Positions 35,546 to 42,025 of a stretch of 46,025 bases of DNA are shown here, piece by piece. The DNA is from Candidatus Cloacimonadota bacterium (GTDB taxonomy: Bacteria > Cloacimonadota > Cloacimonadia > Cloacimonadales > TCS61). The translations under genes were made by a program, and so were the position numbers. The notes beneath the pieces are model-generated. The model was given only the letters and a program-made list of their open reading frames with translations, had not been told where the DNA came from and did no database searches. Every line of letters begins with the position of its first letter. Within the stretch, counting starts at the first letter, position 1. Location: contig JAGGWK010000037.1 of NCBI GenBank assembly GCA_021157525.1, positions 98,867 through 144,891 on the forward strand, given 5' to 3'.

Positions 35546-36096
35546 CAAGCACGATTTCCCTTGGCAACATTCATAGCAACTATCTGGAACTCTTTAGACA
35601 GTTGCCAACATAGATCATTCACAAAATCGATGTCAACCAGAAAATCACCTGAGGTTAGTTTTTATTAACGAAGATGATTATGTTGGAGTTGACGGGTTAA
35701 TGGAAAGTTATGGGTACCTCACCCGACTTTCACTACGTTCAAGTCAGGGGCTGTCTCACAATACAAAAATACTACAAAACAACAGGGACATGCCAGTATT
35801 GCTTGTGGCAGGAGTTGGTATCTCCGGCTGCGTGTTTCAACCTTTTAGAAGGTCGATGCCGGCTACATATACCCATTGAAAGGTTTAGCATCCCTGCCTG
35901 AATAAAAAACAACTAATTTACTTGACTCAAAATTGGAGCATCAATATCAAAGTACCGAATAAGAGCAGGGGCATGGTTCCAATCTGAGTATCAAAAACCC
36001 GAGTTGCGAACTGCGTCTGTTGTGTTTTTGATGTGATGATATCCAATTGGATGATCGAAGAAACATAGAGCTAATTTATGATTGATGGAGTAAGAA
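35546..36096. other. Gene-free zone with hairpins and decayed coding remnants
   Basis: About 550 bases with no supported gene. On the minus strand near 35545-35650 a reading frame (GDFLVDIDFVNDLCWQLSKE, then FQIVAMNVAKGN) looks protein-like, but it has stops on the upstream side and runs into the repeat. It seems to be a broken gene of unknown family. The plus ORF at 35710-35901 has no family features. A further hairpin ACCTT/AAGGT lies near 35838-35851. The last 150 bases before the zinc-ribbon gene are AT-rich. Confidence 0.35.
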
Positions 36097-36345
36097 ATGC
36101 CTTTTTGTAAGAAATGCGGGAAAAAGTTATATGTCGATGCGGCCTTTTGCCCAAACTGCGGTACGCTGGTTAAGAAAACATCAAACAGTACCATTCCGAA
36201 GGACCTTGTCCATCCGTCAAAAGCCGGACACGGTTCGGAAGGTACCGGTGATTTTGAAACACGAGTACGCACAAATTCTTCAACCTGCGGAATGGTAAAT
36301 CTGGAAGATCTGCTGAAGGGCCATGATGCAGCTCCCGCTTATTGA
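36097..36345 (+). CDS. Short zinc-ribbon protein, possibly truncated
   Basis: The first 30 residues are a classical zinc ribbon: MPFCKKCGKKLYVDAAFCPN then CG, with two CxxC knuckles. The remaining 50 residues are polar and end TCGMVNLEDLLKGHDAAPAY. In larger proteins a zinc ribbon is followed by a linker like NLEDLPKG and then a kinase or other domain. Here the frame stops 23 bases into mnmH, so the product looks like the N-terminal stub of a longer protein whose remainder was replaced by mnmH. It may still be expressed. The ribosome site is weak. Confidence 0.55.
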   Translation: MPFCKKCGKKLYVDAAFCPNCGTLVKKTSNSTIPKDLVHPSKAGHGSEGTGDFETRVRTNSSTCGMVNLEDLLKGHDAAPAY

Positions 36346-37429
36346 AAATTTCCGCCCGTTATTTTTGCAGGATGTCCCACTGTTGGATGTCCGGGCTCCG
36401 GTTGAATTTGCCGACGGCAGCTTTCCCTGCGCCAGCAATCTTCCTCTGATGAACAATGATGAGCGGCGGAAAATCGGCATTCGATATAAGGAAGCCGGAC
36501 AGGAAGCGGCCATTCACCTGGGGAATACATTGGCAACCGATGAGATCAAAATGCAGCGGATTGCAGCGTGGAAATCCTTTGCAGACCAACATCCCGACGG
36601 AGCGCTGTATTGCTTTCGTGGCGGGATGCGTTCCCAGATTGCCCAGCAGTGGCTTTTTGAGCACACCGGCGTGACTTATCCCCGTATTCGGGGCGGCTAC
36701 AAGGCGTTACGCAGATTTCTGATCGATGAACTGGAAGCTTCTGCCAATGAGATACATCCACTGGTTATCGGTGGTCGCACCGGCGTAGGCAAAACCGTGC
36801 TTCTGCGCAGGATGCCAAATACTCTGGATCTGGAAGAAATGGCCTGGCATCGGGGATCTGCCTTTGGGCGTCACGCCACAGCACAGCCCACTGCCATAAA
36901 CTTTGAAAATGCGCTGTCAATCGCCCTGATAAAACATCGGGATCGGGGCAATCCGCCCCTGATAGTGGAAGACGAAAGCAACAACATCGGCGCACGTCAC
37001 CTGCCGGTAAATCTGTTCAGGCGGTTCCGGCAAAGTCCGCTGATCATTTTGGAAGCCACCGTGGAAGAGCGTGTGGAAACCATCATCCAGGAATACATTG
37101 TAAACGACATCGAGGAATACAACGACTGCTTCGGGCCGGATGACGGATTTCAGAAATGGGCAACTCATGCACTGGAAAGCATGGACAGGGTGAAGCGGCG
37201 GCTGGGCAGCGAGGGACACGGCAAATTGAGAACCGCACTGGAAACAGCTATCTGCATCCAGAAAAAAGATGGCACCACAGAAGCGCACCGCCTGTGGATA
37301 CGCGAACTCCATACATCCTATTACGACCCCATGTACGATTATCAGATGAGCAAAACCTGGGAGCGAGTGGTGTTTCGTGGCAATGCTGAGGAAGTAGAAA
37401 AATACATCCGAGGCTACCAAAAAGCGTAA
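36323..37429 (+). CDS. mnmH: tRNA 2-selenouridine synthase
   Basis: MnmH (SelU/YbbB) exchanges sulfur for selenium in 5-substituted 2-thiouridine-34 of tRNAs, using selenophosphate. The N-terminal rhodanese domain (about 10-125) contains LDVRAPVEFADGSFPCASNL and the active-site loop ALYCFRGGMRSQIA, with Cys97. The P-loop GGRTGVGKTVLLRRM (about 150-164) follows, then LEEMAWHRGSAFGRH, which is typical of the family. At 368 residues it is full-length. Its start lies inside the zinc-ribbon gene's 3' end. No selD is in the window. Presence of this gene implies that the cell uses selenium. Confidence 0.95.
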   Translation: MMQLPLIENFRPLFLQDVPLLDVRAPVEFADGSFPCASNLPLMNNDERRKIGIRYKEAGQEAAIHLGNTLATDEIKMQRIAAWKSFADQHPDGALYCFRGGMRSQIAQQWLFEHTGVTYPRIRGGYKALRRFLIDELEASANEIHPLVIGGRTGVGKTVLLRRMPNTLDLEEMAWHRGSAFGRHATAQPTAINFENALSIALIKHRDRGNPPLIVEDESNNIGARHLPVNLFRRFRQSPLIILEATVEERVETIIQEYIVNDIEEYNDCFGPDDGFQKWATHALESMDRVKRRLGSEGHGKLRTALETAICIQKKDGTTEAHRLWIRELHTSYYDPMYDYQMSKTWERVVFRGNAEEVEKYIRGYQKA

Positions 37430-37591
37430 CGATTCCGGTACCGCCATCCCGTAGAAGTTGGCCGGCAAAGGAAAAGAGATGGCACAAACCGTCCCTGAAA
37501 CTGAGAAAATCTATTTGACAGACGGGGAATCCATCGGGATTTACGATATCAAACGCTGACGCGTGGAAATAATTTTGGAGGAGATGCAACA
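37430..37591 (+). promoter_or_regulatory. Short gap before the AIM24-like gene with a tiny ORF
   Basis: A 26-codon ORF (37479-37559, starting [10 protein letters not shown]) has an AAAGGA site but no recognisable family, so I do not call it a gene. TTGACA occurs at about 37515 and could be the -35 of a promoter for the downstream gene. GGAGGAGA at about 37578-37585 is a very strong ribosome site for the gene at 37592. Confidence 0.3.
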
Positions 37592-38329
37592 ATGGCAGAC
37601 GTGATAGACTATCGGATATTTGGCAACGATATGCAAATTGTGGAAATCGAGCTGGATCCAGGGGAATCGGTGCGGGCAGAGGCTGGCGCCATGATTTATA
37701 TGACTGAGGGGATTCAGATGAAAACCGGAACCGGTGGCGGCGTGTTGAAGGGACTTTCCCGCATGCTTACCGGGGAGAGTTTTTTCATTACGGATTTTTC
37801 TCAATCAGGCAGAAGCAAAGGTCAGGTGGGTTTTGGCGCGCCCTTTCCGGGAAAGATAATTCCTATCGATCTCATCGAGTTCAACGGCACCTTTTTGTGC
37901 CAGAAAGATGCTTTTTTGTGTGCTGCCAGAGGTATTGACATCAGTGTGGCCTTCACCAAAAAAATCGGTGCCGGGCTTTTTGGCGGCGAAGGATTTATTT
38001 TGCAAAAGCTCACCGGGGATGGATTGGCCTTTGTCCACGCTGGTGGCACCATCATTCAGCGAACCTTGGCCGCCGGTGAAACCCTGCGGGTAGATACCGG
38101 CTGTCTGGTGGGTTTTGAAGAATCCATCCAGTACGATATCGCCATGGTTGGCGGTTTTAAAAACGCACTCTTTGGTGGTGAGGGACTCTTCATTGCTACA
38201 GTGAAAGGCCCGGGAAAAGTGTTTTTGCAAAGCCTGCCACTATCGCGTCTGGCAGACAGAATCATGGCCGGCTATGGCAGCAACAAGGGGGAAAAGCGAA
38301 GCCTGCTCAACTCTCTCCTTGATCAATAA
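37592..38329 (+). CDS. AIM24/TIGR00266 family protein
   Basis: The 245-residue protein has the family pattern: [20 protein letters not shown] near the N-terminus, then [38 protein letters not shown], and later [20 protein letters not shown] and [14 protein letters not shown]. Members are beta-rich, often repeat-folded, and of unknown function in bacteria (the mitochondrial AIM24 affects MICOS). No signal peptide or membrane helix is seen. A very good GGAGGAG ribosome site precedes the ATG. A hairpin without a strong T run follows the stop. Confidence 0.92.
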   Translation: MADVIDYRIFGNDMQIVEIELDPGESVRAEAGAMIYMTEGIQMKTGTGGGVLKGLSRMLTGESFFITDFSQSGRSKGQVGFGAPFPGKIIPIDLIEFNGTFLCQKDAFLCAARGIDISVAFTKKIGAGLFGGEGFILQKLTGDGLAFVHAGGTIIQRTLAAGETLRVDTGCLVGFEESIQYDIAMVGGFKNALFGGEGLFIATVKGPGKVFLQSLPLSRLADRIMAGYGSNKGEKRSLLNSLLDQ

Positions 38330-38342
38330 CTTTTCGTGTCAC

Positions 38343-38373
38343 AGGAGAATCGATACGGTATTTCGGTTCTCCT
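38343..38373. terminator. Hairpin after the AIM24-like gene
   Basis: AGGAGAATCG and CGGTTCTCCT form a 10-bp stem with one G-T pair and an 11-base loop, 14 bases beyond the stop. There is no T run after it (GATCCC follows), so it may be a weak or Rho-assisted terminator or a REP-like element. Confidence 0.4.
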
Positions 38374-38515
38374 GATCCCTGGCCGGTACCCTTACCCGTT
38401 GATAACATCCTTGATGTAACAGCCGGGAAAAAGCCTATTTTGACGCTCACATTTCTAAACACACCATTGCCTCGCTCCTTCCCCGACCAAGGGAGTGGGA
38501 ATGATATTTGTTTGA

Positions 38516-38559
38516 GAATATCGCCCCTATCGGCAAATTGTCGGGGAGACAGACATAAG
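38516..38559 (+). repeat. 44-bp direct repeat, left copy
   Basis: This 44-bp sequence (GAATATCGCCCCTATCGGCA at its left end, AGACATAAG at its right) recurs without change at 44622-44665. It contains CCCC...GGGG arms around the quasi-palindrome CGGCAAATTGTCG, so it is REP-like. The two copies bracket the island at 38.6-44.5 kb in the same orientation. Confidence 0.95.
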
Positions 38560-38602
38560 GCACATAAGTAACCCAGTGCTACCAAGGAGAGATGCGGATT
38601 AC

Positions 38603-38713
38603 ATGAGTAAAACAAAATTGTGTGCAAATTGCAGACTCTGTAAGCACGTCGGCAATCGGGTTGGTTGGTGCTCTTTGTTTGAATCTTACGATTCAACGAA
38701 CCGGTTAGTTTGA
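38603..38713 (+). CDS. 36-residue cysteine-rich small ORF (putative)
   Basis: Too short for the ORF track. It starts MSKTKLCANCRLCKHVGNRV and has cysteines at 7, 10, 13 and 23, a pattern able to bind zinc or iron-sulfur. It ends SYDSTNRLV. A good AAGGAGAG site lies about 11 bases before the ATG. It sits inside the 44-bp repeats, upstream of the methylase genes. It could be a real microprotein or the end of a larger zinc-finger gene; no family is recognised. Confidence 0.4.
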   Translation: MSKTKLCANCRLCKHVGNRVGWCSLFESYDSTNRLV

Positions 38714-38786
38714 ACTTGAGCACCTCAGGCAACACGAGGCATGGCCCGGACATGTGTGCTCATTGTAGATTTGAGTGTTAATGTAC

Positions 38787-38814
38787 TTGACACCAATTGA
38801 GACATCACTATTTA
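38787..38814 (+). promoter_or_regulatory. Putative promoter of the restriction-modification operon
   Basis: TTGACA (38787-38792) and TATTTA (38809-38814) are separated by 16 bases, 40 bases upstream of the preferred methylase start (38854). The -35 is perfect and the -10 matches four of six. The TTG start used by the ORF track (38797) lies inside this promoter, which argues for the later ATG. Confidence 0.5.
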
Positions 38815-38853
38815 TCGAGTGTGAAAATAAAAAAAAGAAGAAAAATTGATACT

Positions 38854-39540
38854 ATGAATGAACAGGTAAAATCAAAGAAGAGAGTTGCGAACTATGGAGA
38901 AGTGTTTACTTCTAAACGAGAAGTAAACGCCATGCTGGATTTGGTGAAACAAGAGACCCAGAGGATAGACTCCCGCTTTTTGGAGCCAGCCTGTGGCACC
39001 GGAAACTTCCTCACAGAGATACTGGAACGTAAACTGAGAGTTGTAGAAAAACGTTATAAAAGGAATCAGATAGAATTTGAAAAATATTCTATTCTTGCCG
39101 TTTCAAGTATTTACGGTATTGAAATACAAAGAGACAATGTTAAAGAATGTCGCATGAAATTGTTTGGTATTTTCGATTGGAAATATACCGAGTTATATCC
39201 CAAAACGACTAAAAATGAATGTAGAAATTCGGTTAAATTTCTTTTCTCAAAAAATATCATTCATGGTAATGCACTTTCTCTCCAAACAGAAGATAACCCA
39301 CCAAAACCAATCACCTTTTCGGAGTGGTCATTGGTAAATGGTAGTATGATAAAACGGAGAGACTTTACAATGTCTTTATTGATTAATTCCTACCAGTCTG
39401 CACAAATGGATCTGTTTCCAGAACCAGATCTTTTTGCTGATTTTGACGAAGAAGAATTCGTCCCTAAACCTACAAAAGAATATCCGCTTCAACACTTCCT
39501 GAAATTGGGAGAAGAAAATGATAGAAAATTACAATCCTGA
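38854..39540 (+). CDS. N6-adenine methylase-family protein without the NPPY motif
   Basis: The preferred start is the ATG at 38854 (MNEQVKSKKRVANYGEVFTS). The resulting 228 residues have the N6 methylase opening (V-F-T-S-x-x-E-V) and SAM-binding motif I FLEPACGTGNFLTEIL (Glu44 to Gly50). The catalytic D/NPPY tetrapeptide does not occur. Instead a segment NALSLQTEDNPPKPITFSEW and VNGSMIKRRDF fill the place. It may be a SAM-binding partner of the next gene's product rather than an active enzyme. The 3' end overlaps the next gene by 23 bases. Base composition is AT-rich, unlike the core genes. Confidence 0.8.
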   Translation: MNEQVKSKKRVANYGEVFTSKREVNAMLDLVKQETQRIDSRFLEPACGTGNFLTEILERKLRVVEKRYKRNQIEFEKYSILAVSSIYGIEIQRDNVKECRMKLFGIFDWKYTELYPKTTKNECRNSVKFLFSKNIIHGNALSLQTEDNPPKPITFSEWSLVNGSMIKRRDFTMSLLINSYQSAQMDLFPEPDLFADFDEEEFVPKPTKEYPLQHFLKLGEENDRKLQS

Positions 39541-41011
39541 TGTACTTACTTGTTTAGCAAATCTTAGCAATGATGAAGTGTTTACACCACCAGAATTAGT
39601 AAACGACATCTTAGACCTTTTACCAAAAGAACTGTTTGAAAACAAAGAAACTACTTTTTTAGATCCCGTTTGTAAGTCTGGTGTGTTTTTGCGTGAAATT
39701 GCTAAAAGATTAATGACAGGTTTAGAAAAAGAAATCCCCGATAAACAAAAAAGAATTAACCATATTTTTAAAAACCAACTTTTTGGCATTGCTATCACTG
39801 AGCTTACATCGTATCTTTCTCGCCGCAGTGTATATTGCAGCAAAACAGCGAACGGCAAATACTCGGTGTGTGATGCCTTTGATGATGCGCAGGGAAACAT
39901 AGGTTTCAAAAGAATTGACCATACATGGAAAAATGGTAAATGTATTTTTTGCGGTGCCGGTAAAAAAGCATACAGCCGCGGTAAAGACCTTGAAACCCAC
40001 GCCTATCAATTCATCCACACCACAAAACCAGAGGAGATTTTTAACATGAAATTTGATGTAATTATTGGAAATCCACCGTATCAATTAAATGATGGTGGTG
40101 GTACTGGTTCAAGTGCAAAACCTATTTATCATAAATTCATTGAGCAGGCAAAAAAACTGAATCCAAGATTTATTACAATGATTATTCCTGCTCGATGGTA
40201 TTCTGGTGGAAAAGGATTAGATAGTTTTAGAAAAGTTATGTTGAGCGATAAGAGAATTAGACAGTTAATAGACTTTGAAGATTCTCGGGATTGTTTCCCT
40301 AGTGTTGACATTGCAGGTGGTGTTTGTTATTTCTTATGGGATCGTGACAATCAAGGCAAGTGTAATGTAATAACTAATAACAATACTCAGATTCAACATT
40401 CAGAAAGATTTTTAGATGAATTTGACACATTTATTAGAAGTAATACAGCATTAAATCTGATACAAAAAATAAATAAAAAAAGCGATGTCTTTCTTGATTC
40501 AATTGTGTCTAGTAGAATGCCTTTTGGTCTAACAAATGATTTTAAAGAAGAAATTAATGGTAAAATTACATTAATTAGTAGTAGTGGAATAAGTAAAATT
40601 TCAATAGAACAAGTAACAAATGGAAAGCAATTAGTAAAAAAGTGGAAAGTTCTTTTATCTAAAACTGCAAGTGAGCATGCCGGTCAACCGGACAAAGAAG
40701 GTAAAAGAAGAGTATTTTCAAGAATAGAAGTTATGCCTCCAAATGTGGTTTGCACTGAGTCTTACTTAATTGTTGGCAATTTTGAGAATGAACAAGAAGC
40801 TATAAATGCAGTATCGTTTCTTAAATCAAAATTCTGTAGATTTTTAGTTTCGTCCATATTACTTACTCAGAATATAACAAAAAGTAAATTCGTTTTTGTT
40901 CCCATGCAGGATTTTTCAAAACCGTGGACAGATGAAGAGTTGTACAAAAAATACGATCTCACCCAGGAAGAGATTGCCTTTATCGAATCAATGATACGTC
41001 CTATGGAATAG
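39518..41011 (+). CDS. Eco57I-type DNA methyltransferase with zinc-finger-like insert
   Basis: A DNA adenine methylase of 497 residues, of the kind found in restriction-modification systems. Seen in order: the opening DEVFTPPELVNDILDLLP, a divergent motif I FLDPVCKSGVFLREI (49-60, K in place of G), an insert with CIFCG (Cys142 and Cys145) and His161/His167 that could bind zinc, and the catalytic motif VIIGNPPYQLNDGG (NPPY at 185-188). The C-terminal half holds a target-recognition-like region and closes with DLTQEEIAFIESMIRPME. The preceding protein has motif I but no NPPY, and this one has a weakened motif I, so the two may work as a pair. RhuM follows after 3 bases. Confidence 0.85.
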   Translation: MIENYNPDVLTCLANLSNDEVFTPPELVNDILDLLPKELFENKETTFLDPVCKSGVFLREIAKRLMTGLEKEIPDKQKRINHIFKNQLFGIAITELTSYLSRRSVYCSKTANGKYSVCDAFDDAQGNIGFKRIDHTWKNGKCIFCGAGKKAYSRGKDLETHAYQFIHTTKPEEIFNMKFDVIIGNPPYQLNDGGGTGSSAKPIYHKFIEQAKKLNPRFITMIIPARWYSGGKGLDSFRKVMLSDKRIRQLIDFEDSRDCFPSVDIAGGVCYFLWDRDNQGKCNVITNNNTQIQHSERFLDEFDTFIRSNTALNLIQKINKKSDVFLDSIVSSRMPFGLTNDFKEEINGKITLISSSGISKISIEQVTNGKQLVKKWKVLLSKTASEHAGQPDKEGKRRVFSRIEVMPPNVVCTESYLIVGNFENEQEAINAVSFLKSKFCRFLVSSILLTQNITKSKFVFVPMQDFSKPWTDEELYKKYDLTQEEIAFIESMIRPME

Positions 41012-41014
41012 AAG

Positions 41015-42025
41015 ATGAATAAACAAAATCAATTAATCATCTACCAAACCGAAGATGGCAAAGTAAAGATCGAAACGCATTTTGAGAATGAGACCGTTTG
41101 GCTGTCCACAGAGCAAATTGGAGAGCTCTTTCAACGAGATAGAAGCGTAATCAGCAGACATATCAAGAATATCTTCAGCGACGGGGAACTGGAAGAAAAT
41201 CTGGCTTGTGCAAATTTTGCACATACCACTCAACACGGTGCTATCAAAGGGAAATCTCAAACTCAAAATGTAAAATGCTACAACCTTGATGTAATTATTT
41301 CAGTAGGTTACAGAGTAAAATCTCATCGTGGTGTTCATTTTAGAAAATGGGCAACAGCACTTATCAAAGAATATTTGATAAAGGGTTTTGCAATGAATGA
41401 CGAACTGCTGAAAGAAGCAGGTGGTGGCAGTTATTTTGATGAGCTTCTGTCTCGCATCAGAGACATTCGTTCTTCAGAAAAAGTATTCTGGAGAAAGGTC
41501 TTAGATATATATGCCACCAGTATAGACTATGACCCCAATTCTGAGATTACTCGTGAGTTTTTCTCCGTTATCCAAAACAAAATGCATTGGGCATCTCATG
41601 GAGAGACGGCAGCAGAAACTATATATCGGCGTGTAGATGCAAACAGTGAGCATCTGGGGTTAACCTGTTTTAAAGGTAAACATCCAGCAAAGCATGAAGT
41701 GCTTATAGCCAAGAACTATCTTACAGAGCAGGAATTAAATATCTTAAACAGGATGGTTTCGGCATTTTTAGAGATCGCAGAAATCAAAGCCATCGATCAT
41801 GTGCCTATGTACATGAAAGATTGGATAGAACAACTTGATAGTTTTTTGAAAATGACACAAAAAGAGGTTTTAAATCATTCAGGAACCATTTCGCATCAAG
41901 AGGCTGCTCAAAAAGCTCTTTCAGAGTATGAGAGCTATAAAGAAAAGACAAAGAATGAAGTAAGTGAAGTGGAGATGGATTTTATTAAGCAGATAGAAGA
42001 TGCCGCAAAAAGGTTAAAAGAATGA
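41015..42025 (+). CDS. rhuM: RhuM-family virulence-type protein
   Basis: The 336-residue protein opens with a KilA/RhuM-type DNA-binding-like region (VWLSTEQIGELFQRDRSVIS, then RHIKNIF). The family core follows: VKCYNLDVIISVGYRVKSHR, GVHFRKWATALIKEYLIKGF, and SRIRDIRSSEKVFWRKVLDIYA. The C-terminal region is helical and charged. RhuM was named in a Salmonella pathogenicity island, but its biochemical role is unknown. It is often found near restriction-modification and other defence genes. Here it lies between the methylase and the helicase, overlapping the helicase start by 4 bases, so it is part of the same operon. Confidence 0.9.
   Translation: MNKQNQLIIYQTEDGKVKIETHFENETVWLSTEQIGELFQRDRSVISRHIKNIFSDGELEENLACANFAHTTQHGAIKGKSQTQNVKCYNLDVIISVGYRVKSHRGVHFRKWATALIKEYLIKGFAMNDELLKEAGGGSYFDELLSRIRDIRSSEKVFWRKVLDIYATSIDYDPNSEITREFFSVIQNKMHWASHGETAAETIYRRVDANSEHLGLTCFKGKHPAKHEVLIAKNYLTEQELNILNRMVSAFLEIAEIKAIDHVPMYMKDWIEQLDSFLKMTQKEVLNHSGTISHQEAAQKALSEYESYKEKTKNEVSEVEMDFIKQIEDAAKRLKE

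Noticed and set aside
35710-35901. 63-residue plus-strand ORF in the repeat zone
   Set aside because: It spans hairpin sequence, has no ribosome site, and shows no family features.
39295-39306. DNPP in the first methylase as a catalytic D/NPPY motif
   Set aside because: It is followed by KPI rather than an aromatic residue and lies outside the usual hydrophobic strand context (such as VIIGNPPY).
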